Source: Ornithobacterium rhinotracheale DSM 15997
GTDB taxonomy: Bacteria > Bacteroidota > Bacteroidia > Flavobacteriales > Weeksellaceae
NCBI RefSeq assembly: GCF_000265465.1
Contig: NC_018016.1
Span: 1,404,501 to 1,468,500, forward strand
Direction of reading: 5' to 3'
Length of the DNA: 64,000 nt
Below, piece after piece: positions 22,667-30,710 of the stretch; within the stretch, counting starts at the first letter, position 1, and each line of letters begins with the position of its first letter. The notes under the pieces were generated by a model. The model did no database searches. It was not told where the DNA came from and saw only the letters and a program-made list of their open reading frames with translations. The translations under genes and the position numbers were made by a program.

Positions 22667-25288
22667 ATGGAAATACCATCTAAATACAACCCGAAACATA
22701 CCGAAGAGCGTTTATATAACTTTTGGCAAGACAACGGATTTTTTCATTCCGAGCCAGATGACAGACCAGCCTATACCATCGTGATTCCGCCACCCAATGT
22801 AACTGGCGTATTGCACATGGGGCATATGTTGAACAACACGATTCAAGATATTTTAATCAGAAAAGCCCGTATGTCTGGCTTTAACGCTTGTTGGGTGCCA
22901 GGTACCGATCACGCATCAATTGCTACCGAGGCAAAAGTAGTTAAAAGATTGAAGGAGCAAGGCATAGAGAAAACCGATTTGTCTCGCGACGAATTTTTGC
23001 AGCACGCTTGGGACTGGACACACGAGCACGGTGGCAAAATCCTTGAGCAGCTTAAAAAGCTAGGTGCTTCTTGTGATTGGGAGCGTACTAAATTTACTTT
23101 AGATGAAGATTTGTCTGAAGCGGTAACCAAAGTTTTTGTGGATTTATACAATAAAGGAAAAATCTACCGCGGATACAGAATGGTAAACTGGGATCCAGAA
23201 GCCAAAACCAACATTTCAGACGAGGAGGTGATTTTCAAAGAGCAAAATGGTAAATTATATTATTTAAAGTACAAAATCGAGGGTTCTGAGGAGTTCTTGC
23301 AAGTTGCTACCACTAGACCAGAAACCATTTTTGGAGATGTGGCAATTTGCGTGAATCCAGAAGATGAGCGATATAAACATTTAGTTGGTAAAAAAGTAAT
23401 TGTTCCGATTGTAAATCGTGCAATTCCAATCATAGCCGATGAATATGTAGACATCGAGTTTGGTACAGGTGCGTTGAAAATTACGCCAGCACATGACACC
23501 AATGACTACGAAATCGGTAAAAAATATGATTTAGAAATCATAGATGCCTTAGATGACGATGGTCGTTTGAATCAGCATGGATTGCATTACAATGGCAAAG
23601 ACAGATTTGAAGTAAGAAAACTCATTGCGCAAGAATTAGAAGAAAAAGATTTATTGCTAAAGGCAGAAGACTATGTGAACAAAGTAGGAACTTCTGAGCG
23701 TACAGGTGCTGTAATCGAACCAAAACTTTCGGTTCAATGGTATTTGAAAATGAAAGAATTGGCACAAAAAGCACTAGATGCGGTAGCCGATAGCGAAGTT
23801 AAATTATATCCCGACAAATTCCGAAATACTTGGAATCACTGGTTAGAGAATGTTCACGATTGGAATATTTCTCGTCAGTTATGGTGGGGACACAGAATTC
23901 CTGCCTATTTCTACGGCGACGGCATGGAGGATTATGTAGTGGCAGAAACTGCAGAGCAAGCTTTAGCTTTAGCCCAAGAAAAAACAAATAATACCGATTT
24001 AAAACTAGAAGATTTAAAACAAGACGAAGACGCTTTAGACACTTGGTTCTCTTCTTGGTTGTGGCCAATTTCAGTTTTCAATGGAATTAATGAACCAGAA
24101 AACGAAGAAATTAAATATTATTACCCAACGCGTGATTTGGTTACAGGACCAGACATCATGTTCTTCTGGGTGGCAAGAATGGTTATGGCAGGGTACGAAT
24201 ACCGCCAAGAGCAGCCATTCTCAAATGTGTATTTCACAGGATTGGTGCGCGATAAGCAAAGAAGAAAAATGTCTAAATCGCTTGGAAACTCACCAGATCC
24301 AATTGAATTGATGACTAAATACGGTGCCGATGGTGTGCGTGTAGGATTGATGTTGGCATCTTCTGCAGGGAACGATTTGTTGTTCGACGAGGATTTGTGC
24401 TTGCAAGGTAGAAACTTTGCCAATAAAATTTGGAACGCTTTCCGTTTGGTTTATCATTGGGAAACAGCACCAAACGAAGAAACCGAAGTGGCTAAAAATG
24501 CAAACACTTGGTTCAAGGCTAAATTCAACAAAACGCTATCCGAAATGAATCACAATTTTGAGCAATTCAGAATTTCAGATGCGTTGATGTCTTTGTATAA
24601 ATTGATTTGGGATGATTTCTGTTCTTGGTATTTAGAGGCAATTAAGCCAGATTTCCAGCAACCGATTGCGGAGCAAACCAAGGCACAAGCCATTGCATTT
24701 TTAGAAGATTTAATTAAACTATTGCACCCATTTATGCCATTCTTAACCGAAGAGATTTGGCAAAACATCAAAGAAAGAAAAGTAGAAGAGGCGTTGATAG
24801 TTTCATCGTATCCAGAAGCGCAAGCTTTTGACGAAAAAGTGTTGGGATTGTTTGAAAATAGTGCCGAAATCGTTTCAGGAATCCGCACAATTCGTAAAGA
24901 GAAAAACATTCCAAATAAAGAGAAATTAAATCTATTTACTGAAAATTCAGACACTTTCTTAACAGCTGTAGTAGAGAAGCTAGGAAATCTAAATCCAATC
25001 GAATTTTCAAGCGAAAAACCGAATAATGCTCAAACTTTCAGAGTAGGTGTGCAAGAGTTTCATGTGCCACTTGAAGGCTTAATTGATGCCGAAGCAGAAA
25101 TCGAGAAATTAGAAGCAGATAAAAAATACTTGGAAGGTTTCTTGAAATCAGTGGAGAAGAAATTGAGCAACGAGCGATTTGTAGCCAATGCACCTGAGCA
25201 AGTGGTAGCCATGGAGCGTAAAAAACAAGCCGATGCTACCGAAAAAATTGCTTTGATTGAGGAGCAATTAAAATCGTTGAGAGGATAA
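22667..25288 (+). CDS. valS: Valyl-tRNA synthetase
   Basis: An 873-residue class I synthetase that charges tRNA-Val. It has the HIGH-type motif HMGH in [17 protein letters not shown] near residue 47, a large editing (CP1) domain with [12 protein letters not shown], and KMSKS in [16 protein letters not shown] near 530. The anticodon-binding domain follows, and the C-terminal coiled-coil arm ends in [12 protein letters not shown]. Full length. The VIT transporter gene begins 3 nt after the stop. Confidence 0.98.
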   Translation: MEIPSKYNPKHTEERLYNFWQDNGFFHSEPDDRPAYTIVIPPPNVTGVLHMGHMLNNTIQDILIRKARMSGFNACWVPGTDHASIATEAKVVKRLKEQGIEKTDLSRDEFLQHAWDWTHEHGGKILEQLKKLGASCDWERTKFTLDEDLSEAVTKVFVDLYNKGKIYRGYRMVNWDPEAKTNISDEEVIFKEQNGKLYYLKYKIEGSEEFLQVATTRPETIFGDVAICVNPEDERYKHLVGKKVIVPIVNRAIPIIADEYVDIEFGTGALKITPAHDTNDYEIGKKYDLEIIDALDDDGRLNQHGLHYNGKDRFEVRKLIAQELEEKDLLLKAEDYVNKVGTSERTGAVIEPKLSVQWYLKMKELAQKALDAVADSEVKLYPDKFRNTWNHWLENVHDWNISRQLWWGHRIPAYFYGDGMEDYVVAETAEQALALAQEKTNNTDLKLEDLKQDEDALDTWFSSWLWPISVFNGINEPENEEIKYYYPTRDLVTGPDIMFFWVARMVMAGYEYRQEQPFSNVYFTGLVRDKQRRKMSKSLGNSPDPIELMTKYGADGVRVGLMLASSAGNDLLFDEDLCLQGRNFANKIWNAFRLVYHWETAPNEETEVAKNANTWFKAKFNKTLSEMNHNFEQFRISDALMSLYKLIWDDFCSWYLEAIKPDFQQPIAEQTKAQAIAFLEDLIKLLHPFMPFLTEEIWQNIKERKVEEALIVSSYPEAQAFDEKVLGLFENSAEIVSGIRTIRKEKNIPNKEKLNLFTENSDTFLTAVVEKLGNLNPIEFSSEKPNNAQTFRVGVQEFHVPLEGLIDAEAEIEKLEADKKYLEGFLKSVEKKLSNERFVANAPEQVVAMERKKQADATEKIALIEEQLKSLRG

Positions 25289-25291
25289 TAA

Positions 25292-26005
25292 ATGGCAGGG
25301 CATCAAGAGGAAATAGACCAATATATAGCCAAGCACTACATCAATAAAAGTAATTGGCTGAGAGCTGCGGTATTGGGTGCCAACGATGGGATTTTATCCA
25401 CATCGAGCGTAGCGATTGGGGTAGCCGTTGCTAGCACGACTAGTGAGCCCGTGATATTGTCTACCTTGGCAGCCATGGTGGCTGGGGCGTTGTCTATGGC
25501 AGCGGGAGAATATGTTTCCGTGAGCTCCCAAACCGATATTGAAACCGCAGATATTGAGCGAGAACGAAAAGAGCTGGAGGAAATGCCAGAGCTTGAGCTT
25601 GAGATGCTTGCCAAGATTTATGAACAACGCGGACTCAAAAAAGAAACGGCAAAACTGGTAGCTCAAGAGCTTACCGAGCATAATGCATTGGACGCGCATG
25701 TGCGAGATGAACTAGGCTTAAACGAGGTAAATAAAGCCAACCCTTTGCAAGCTGCCTTAGCATCGGGGGCATCATTTACGGCAGGAGCACTCTTGCCACT
25801 GTTGGTAGTTTTGTTGTTTCCTGTAAAGGGGGTGGAATATGCATTGTATGGTTACTCTATTCTGGTTTTGATGATTTTAGGTGCCGTGGCAGCCAAAGCA
25901 GGAGGCTCTAACATTAAGAAAGCAGTTTTCCGAATTAGTTTTTGGGGAACCGCCGCTATGGGGCTCACCGCATTGGTAGAACATTTTTTTGGTGTGAATG
26001 TTTAA
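25292..26005 (+). CDS. VIT1/CCC1-family Fe2+/Mn2+ transporter
   Basis: A 237-residue membrane protein of the VIT family, which moves iron or manganese out of the cytoplasm. The start LRAAVLGANDGILSTSSVAIGVA near residue 24 and MVAGALSMAAGEYVSVSSQ near 62 are strong family signatures. The cytoplasmic metal-binding helices follow (DIERERKELEEMPELELEML), then three C-terminal helices. Its placement 3 nt after valS implies co-transcription. Metal specificity is inferred from family. Confidence 0.93.
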   Translation: MAGHQEEIDQYIAKHYINKSNWLRAAVLGANDGILSTSSVAIGVAVASTTSEPVILSTLAAMVAGALSMAAGEYVSVSSQTDIETADIERERKELEEMPELELEMLAKIYEQRGLKKETAKLVAQELTEHNALDAHVRDELGLNEVNKANPLQAALASGASFTAGALLPLLVVLLFPVKGVEYALYGYSILVLMILGAVAAKAGGSNIKKAVFRISFWGTAAMGLTALVEHFFGVNV

Positions 26006-26058
26006 ACTATACAGATGATAAAAAGATAAAGAGATTAAAACTTTAACATGCTAAAGGC

Positions 26059-26088
26059 TTGTAGTTTTTAAAACATTTTATAGCTTTG
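26059..26088 (+). promoter_or_regulatory. Near-consensus Bacteroidota promoter
   Basis: TTG at 26059-26061, a 19-nt spacer and TAGCTTTG at 26081-26088 match the Bacteroidota -33/-7 consensus with ideal spacing. Transcription would start near 26095, far from any credible coding start. Confidence 0.75.
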
Positions 26089-26175
26089 CGGCAATTCTAT
26101 GAAACAGTGTGTGCTACATATAATGAATTGTGATAAGTTTAACATCTTTTTCTTGTTTATCTCGAGAAAAAGTGT

Positions 26176-26212
<37 letters not shown>

Positions 26213-26337
26213 AATTGTGCGTGTATAGTTTACTTTCTACGATTTGCATTTGCAAGTAGTTTCCCATTCATTTTAAAGATAAAAAACAGTGTTGCTAGCT
26301 TATGGCTAGCTACACTATATTGTATCCATAAAATAAA

Positions 26338-26369
26338 GCCAAAGTTCCGTTTAGGAGCTTTGGCATTTT
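26338..26369 (+). terminator. Terminator of the candidate small RNA
   Basis: An 11-bp stem (26338-26348 with 26354-26364, one G-T pair), loop GTTTA, then ATTTTT. Confidence 0.88.
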
Positions 26370-26412
26370 TGTTATGTACATCTTTTTATTCCCTAATAGA
26401 GAGATGTTTTTG

Positions 26413-26573
26413 CAGTGCCCCACACTGTAAAATACTTCTTTTCATACACTCTCATGGAACGGGCTTCCTAGTAGAAAGTTTTTTTTCATACTTAATTTTT
26501 TTAGCCGAGAGGCTAGAGGAGTTATTTAGTAATGTTCGCTATGAGAATAGCCGACAATCGTTTTTAAGTTTTG
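26413..26573 (+). other. Second hairpin-rich non-coding stretch
   Basis: Three short hairpins lie in a row: CAGTG/CACTG (26413-26427), TAGCC-GAGA-GGCTA (26502-26515) and GCTAT-GAGA-ATAGC (26538-26551). The last extends through outer pairs with single bulges. The two GAGA loops are GNRA tetraloops. No start codon with credible coding follows, and a strong terminator closes the stretch. It may be the leader of a second RNA or the far end of a read-through transcript. Confidence 0.45.
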
Positions 26574-26617
26574 GCCTTGCTGTGGAAATCCCCTAACTCC
26601 ACGGTAAGGCTTTTTTT
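26574..26617 (+). terminator. Terminator before the exported-protein cluster
   Basis: A 13-bp stem with two G-T pairs (26574-26586 with 26598-26610), an 11-nt loop and T7. It lies 77 nt upstream of the first cluster gene, so it ends an upstream transcript. Confidence 0.88.
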
Positions 26618-26693
26618 ATGAAAACAAGGGGAATAAAAAATTAATAACGGAGACAAATATAAACAGAATAGAAACTTTTTAAAATTAAATTTT

Positions 26694-27356
26694 ATGAAAA
26701 AGACAATGTTAAGCTTAGGAGTATTCGCCTTGTTAGGCTTGAGTACCCAAGTATTCGGACAAGCAGTGGTGGAGACCGCAACGCCAAGCGAGTCTCTAAA
26801 AGAAAACGCGGTGGGGATTAATACCGATGAGCCTACCGCAAATCTAGATGTAGCAGGTAATGCAAGGCTACGCAAAACCAGAGAAGCAGTATTGCCTAAA
26901 GTGCAAGGCACTCAATTATTAGTAATAGACAAAGATGGGAATATTCTAGGTTTGCCTATTAAAACTACTACGCTGAAACAGCTAGAGGCAGGTGGTGCTG
27001 CTAGTGGTGGAACTCAAGATGGAGATGCTTCTTCAGGAGGAGGAAGCTCTTCTGCAGCACCAGAGGTAACCTTAGATAATATTACAGGAAATATTAGAGA
27101 GGTAAGACATATTACTCCAACAGAGTGGGCAAAGTCAAATACATTTGCCTTAATACAAACTACAACAGAAACTATAGATTTGCCAGATCCTTCTGGTTAT
27201 ACGAATAGAATTATTTCTGTAAATAATCAGGCTGGAACGCAGTTAAATTATGGAGGAAAAAATAGTCCAAAAACAGTATCAACTTTATTTGCAGGTAAAG
27301 GACATATCTTGATGTCTGATGGTACTAACTGGTATGTGATAGGAGGAAGTTACTAA
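26694..27356 (+). CDS. Exported adhesin-like protein with C-terminal repeat domain
   Basis: A 220-residue protein with a signal peptide (MKKTMLSLGVFALLGLSTQVFGQ). Residues 35-75 contain VGINTDEPTANLDVAGNARL, a phrase typical of phage-tail-fibre/S74-like repeats found on Bacteroidota surface proteins. A Gly/Ser linker (GGAASGGTQDGDASSGGGSS) leads to a C-terminal domain of about 105 residues (LDNITGNIREVRHITPTEW to GKGHILMSDGTNWYVIGGSY). That domain is also the whole mature part of the next protein. Function unknown; a surface or matrix role is inferred. First gene of a three-gene cluster. Confidence 0.8.
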   Translation: MKKTMLSLGVFALLGLSTQVFGQAVVETATPSESLKENAVGINTDEPTANLDVAGNARLRKTREAVLPKVQGTQLLVIDKDGNILGLPIKTTTLKQLEAGGAASGGTQDGDASSGGGSSSAAPEVTLDNITGNIREVRHITPTEWAKSNTFALIQTTTETIDLPDPSGYTNRIISVNNQAGTQLNYGGKNSPKTVSTLFAGKGHILMSDGTNWYVIGGSY

Positions 27357-27380
27357 TCTCTAAAAAACATAAGATAAAAG

Positions 27381-27761
27381 ATGAAAAAGTTATTATTATT
27401 GAGTATGCTGTTTATAGGAGTATTTACATATGCACAGCAAAATAAAACGTTAGACAATTTAACGGGGAACATCCGTGTGGTAGAGCATATCACGGTAGCA
27501 GAATGGACTAAGCCCAATACCTTTGCTTTGGTGCAAACAGGAGGCGAACCGATAGAGCTACCACCAGCTTCAAATTATGCAGATGGTAGAATTATAGCAG
27601 TGAATAATAGTTTCCCATATATTAAGAGCGATCCTTTAACTGTAAAACGCCCCTATGCCGAAGCTAATAAGCCAGAAGGTACCAGTGAATTATATGCTGG
27701 GAAAGGACATATTTTGATGGCATATAGAGGGAAATGGTATATCATCAGTGGTAGTTGGTAA
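27381..27761 (+). CDS. Exported single-domain paralogue of the preceding C-terminus
   Basis: A 126-residue protein: a signal peptide (MKKLLLLSMLFIGVFTYAQ) followed by one copy of the domain shared with the upstream gene. Matching phrases are LDNLTGNIRVVEHITVAEW, NTFALVQT, RIIAVNN and ELYAGKGHILMAYRGKWYII. A domain-level duplication within the cluster is clear from the sequence. No function known. It starts 24 nt after the previous stop. Confidence 0.8.
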   Translation: MKKLLLLSMLFIGVFTYAQQNKTLDNLTGNIRVVEHITVAEWTKPNTFALVQTGGEPIELPPASNYADGRIIAVNNSFPYIKSDPLTVKRPYAEANKPEGTSELYAGKGHILMAYRGKWYIISGSW

Positions 27762-27795
27762 TTATTAATTATAAAGATTTAAAATAGAAAGTAAA

Positions 27796-29529
27796 ATGAA
27801 AAAACAATTATTATTTTTAGGTATGCTCCTATCGGGTACAGGAGCCTTTGCCCAAATCAATACACAGGGGAATATAGTCCCATCAATAAATGGTCAAAAT
27901 CCTTTTTTAGATGCTTCGGGCTACAATGCTGTGGGAAATAGCATAGCAAAAGGTTTATATTTTCCTAGTGCGGATTTGACTAAATGGGAGTTTAATGTGG
28001 GGGTAGTAAATCCATCCACTTTCTCTAGCTATTTTGATGGAATGGTAGTGTATAACTCAGGTGCAGGTAAAACCTTGGGAGATACTAGCAAAGGAGGAAA
28101 ACAAGTAGATGTAACGCCTGGTTTCTACTATTTTAAAAATCCAGGACAGAGTTTCCCCGTAGGTAGTGTGGCTAATGGGCAGTGGGTGCGTTTAGGGGCT
28201 GAAGCTGTGGCAGGTAATACTACTTTAGGCACTTTGCCAAAATACACCACAACAGAAAGAGACAAGCTAAAAGGAGTAGAAGAAGGAAGCCTTATTTATA
28301 ACACGACTACTAAACAAGTAGAGGTGTATAATGGTACAGGTTGGGATACCGTATCTGGAGTAGCTACCACCAACCCAGGCGGAGGTACCCCAGTATCTCC
28401 AGGCACAGGTGTAACGCCTCCAGGTGGAGGGGTACAGCCGCCAAGTGCTGGCACAGATCCTAGTACAGGCGGAGGAACCCAATCAAATCCTGGTCCTGGA
28501 GTTATAGCAGGAGGCATTAATGGAGGAGGCTCTGGTACAGCTACTATTAGTGCGACACAAGATATCTATGTGCCATCTTTGAAGATAAGCAATTATCAGG
28601 GGGTTATAAGAAAAATAACCGTTAGTATACCTTATACAGGAGGTAGAGGTACTTATGATGTGGTAGATCTCGTGGCGAGCAATGTAAGAGGTGAAGGTGG
28701 AGATGTAAATGATATTAGATTAAAGATCATAGGAGGAACATTTTCTTCTTCAGGAACAGTTACGGGTGAAATAGAGGTAAGAGGAGCAGATAATGCATTT
28801 AATGTAACAAAACTCGACCCTAATGTCTTTAAAACGATAGCGAGCTTTACTTTTAAGCTAGGAACTCAGACTCAGAAATTAAATGTAATTGCCACTGGAG
28901 GAGTTACAGATAAAATGTATAATGTTAAAACACATAATAAATTAGAGCACCAATTTGTATATGTTCCAATTATTTCTCCGAAGACAGGTAGAATATGGCT
29001 GAATAATAATTTAGGAGCAGAATATGCGAAGGTAGGATCCAAAGTATTTGCTCCAGAAAAGCATATGGCTGGAAGGACTGATAAAAATGCTGCAGGATCG
29101 CTGTTCCAGTGGCAAAGAGAGCCTGATGGAGCAGAGTTGGTAGACTGGTCTGGTTCTTCTCCAAGAATGGTTTATAGTGGAGGTCCTTGGAGAACGGATA
29201 CGCATAGTTATAGTGCATTGAATTTATGGCAAAAACAAACAGCAAACAATCCGTGTCCTGCAGGATATCATGTGCCAACTATAAGTGAGTGGGTTGCGGA
29301 AGGTCCTTTAGAATATAGAAATGCGCCTCTTTATCCATTAGCATATGGTCATGTTGTTTTGTCTGGTTTTTCTGAAACATTTTCGCTTAACTCGGGTTCT
29401 GATGATGAATTTTGGACATCTACTTCTAGTAATGCAACCACAGCTAAAGTTGTGGATACGGATGGCTGGAGTCCTGATACATCTTTTAATAAGAGTTGGG
29501 GGTTACCTGTACGCTGTATAAAAGACTAG
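27796..29529 (+). CDS. Exported protein with FISUMP domain and Gly/Pro linker
   Basis: A 577-residue protein with a signal peptide (MKKQLLFLGMLLSGTGAFAQ). Residues about 20-185 form an N-terminal domain similar in style to cell-surface fibre proteins (GTLPKYTTTERDKLKGVEEG). A Gly/Pro/Thr-rich linker spans about 190-250, and a beta-rich middle domain about 255-385. The C-terminal part (about 395-577) has FISUMP-domain hallmarks: IWLNNNLGAEYAKVG, GSLFQWQRE, NNPCPAGYHVPTISEWV and a final WGLPVRCIKD. FISUMP proteins are surface-exposed and often expanded in Bacteroidota; their role is unsettled. A terminator follows. Confidence 0.85.
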   Translation: MKKQLLFLGMLLSGTGAFAQINTQGNIVPSINGQNPFLDASGYNAVGNSIAKGLYFPSADLTKWEFNVGVVNPSTFSSYFDGMVVYNSGAGKTLGDTSKGGKQVDVTPGFYYFKNPGQSFPVGSVANGQWVRLGAEAVAGNTTLGTLPKYTTTERDKLKGVEEGSLIYNTTTKQVEVYNGTGWDTVSGVATTNPGGGTPVSPGTGVTPPGGGVQPPSAGTDPSTGGGTQSNPGPGVIAGGINGGGSGTATISATQDIYVPSLKISNYQGVIRKITVSIPYTGGRGTYDVVDLVASNVRGEGGDVNDIRLKIIGGTFSSSGTVTGEIEVRGADNAFNVTKLDPNVFKTIASFTFKLGTQTQKLNVIATGGVTDKMYNVKTHNKLEHQFVYVPIISPKTGRIWLNNNLGAEYAKVGSKVFAPEKHMAGRTDKNAAGSLFQWQREPDGAELVDWSGSSPRMVYSGGPWRTDTHSYSALNLWQKQTANNPCPAGYHVPTISEWVAEGPLEYRNAPLYPLAYGHVVLSGFSETFSLNSGSDDEFWTSTSSNATTAKVVDTDGWSPDTSFNKSWGLPVRCIKD

Positions 29530-29547
29530 TAAATTTATTTTTCTTAC

Positions 29548-29570
29548 AAGAGCCGTGTTAAGCGGCTCTT
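29548..29570 (+). terminator. Terminator of the exported-protein cluster
   Basis: An 8-bp stem (29548-29555 with 29563-29570), 7-nt loop, T-run. Confidence 0.88.
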
Positions 29571-29602
29571 TTTTAACCAATAAATCAAAAAGAATAAAAA
29601 TT

Positions 29603-30322
29603 ATGAATAACTTAAAAGCATGGCTTCGTCCTAATCTTTTAACCAAAGACGATAAAGCAGATTTTATTGCGGTGCCACTGATGAACGGGAGCCTTGGGCT
29701 CAAAGAAGTGATAGAAGCCCTACAAAAAGAGGGTATGGAAATCCAAACCGAGACCGCTGTAGACATCATTACACGCTTTAACCGCAAAGCCTCGGAATTG
29801 GTGCTGAATGGCTATAGCGTAAACACAGGCTTGGTGTATATGCGCCCTGCCATCAAAGGGGTGTTCTATGACAAGACTTTTGACAAAGAAAAGCACTCGG
29901 TGTATGTGAATGTAAACCAAGGCTTAGAGCTTAGAAAAGCCAGCGAAGATACCAAGGTAGAAATCTTGGGCGAGCAAGCCAGCCCGATGAGCTTATTCAG
30001 CATTACCGACAAGGTAACTGGCAAAACCGACGGGACACTCACCAAAGGGAAAAACGCCGAAATCAAAGGCACATACCTCAAGATTGCAGGCGAAGACCCT
30101 AAGAATGGAGTAACCTTTAAAAACCTAGACAATCAAAAAGAGACCAAGCTCCCTGCCGAGAATGTGGTGCTTAATGAGCCATCAAGGTTATTGATATTAG
30201 TCCCAGCAGATTTAGCCAATGGCAATTATGAGTTGCGCGTAACCACACAGTTTAGCAAAGGAAATACCATGCTCAAAGAGCCACGTACAGAGGCTTTGAA
30301 CATACCTATTGTTATTGCCTAA
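29603..30322 (+). CDS. HU-like DNA-binding domain plus DUF4469 Ig fold
   Basis: A 239-residue protein. Residues 1-125 resemble the HU-type DNA-binding domain of the HU-HIG family (LTKDDKADFIAVPLMNGSLG, then EVIEALQKEGMEIQTETAVD), and residues about 130-239 a DUF4469 Ig-like domain (FSITDKVTGKTDGTLTKG; NGNYELRVTTQFSKGNTML). I chose the ATG at 29603, because an earlier in-frame ATG lies in the preceding terminator. There is no signal peptide, so it is cytoplasmic. It probably binds or bends DNA; the Ig domain's role is unknown. G+C is slightly higher than the upstream cluster. Confidence 0.85.
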   Translation: MNNLKAWLRPNLLTKDDKADFIAVPLMNGSLGLKEVIEALQKEGMEIQTETAVDIITRFNRKASELVLNGYSVNTGLVYMRPAIKGVFYDKTFDKEKHSVYVNVNQGLELRKASEDTKVEILGEQASPMSLFSITDKVTGKTDGTLTKGKNAEIKGTYLKIAGEDPKNGVTFKNLDNQKETKLPAENVVLNEPSRLLILVPADLANGNYELRVTTQFSKGNTMLKEPRTEALNIPIVIA

Positions 30323-30352
30323 AGGTTAAAAAAGGCTTATTTTACAATATGG

Positions 30353-30380
30353 AGGGTTCTGCTCGCACGAGCAGAACCCT
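30353..30380 (+). terminator. Terminator of the DUF4469 gene
   Basis: A perfect 12-bp stem (30353-30364 with 30369-30380), loop GCAC, TTTT. Its core resembles the terminators at 10166 and 11683. Confidence 0.9.
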
Positions 30381-30402
30381 TTTGCTTTATAAGGCAAGAC
30401 AT

Positions 30403-30494
30403 TCTGTTAGCATAGAGACAAGCGCTCTGTCAGCGTAAGAACGGATACTCTGTTAGCCTAAGGACGGGGTGTCTGTTGGATTAAGCATGCTTTA
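30403..30494. repeat. Four-unit 23-nt tandem array
   Basis: TCTGT starts units at 30403, 30426, 30449 and 30472, exactly 23 nt apart. A rough unit is TCTGTTAGCNTAAGGACGG plus four variable bases. The units have diverged, but the spacing has not. Confidence 0.8.
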
Positions 30495-30536
30495 GCTCAT
30501 GATTTTGAACCAGTGGAGCGCCGCCGAATTACTAAC

Positions 30537-30652
30537 AATGGTGCGTCTTATAAGACGCCATAGCGTTGTCTTACCGAGTGCGTGTGTGGCGTCTGATAAG
30601 ACGACGAGGTGCCACCTAAAGGGCTAAACGACGACAAGTAAAAAAGCCCTTT
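30537..30652. other. Palindrome-rich non-coding stretch before dnaG
   Basis: A perfect 16-nt palindrome, GCGTCTTATAAGACGC, lies at 30543-30558, with a partial outer extension. A related copy with CGTCT-GATA-AGACG follows near 30589-30602, and AGGTGCCACCT lies at 30607-30617. A stem 30618-30625 with 30645-30652 ends in a T-run and could terminate a short transcript. The stretch is visibly richer in G+C than its surroundings. No ORF is supported. Confidence 0.55.
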
Positions 30653-30673
30653 TTAAGTTTTCTTAAAAAAGTG

Positions 30674-30681
30674 TACATTTG
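30674..30681 (+). promoter_or_regulatory. -7 element for dnaG
   Basis: TACATTTG fits TAnnTTTG, 29 nt before the TTG start codon. Confidence 0.6.
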
Positions 30682-30710
30682 TATCGCTTCAAACCAAAAA
30701 GAAAAACAAG

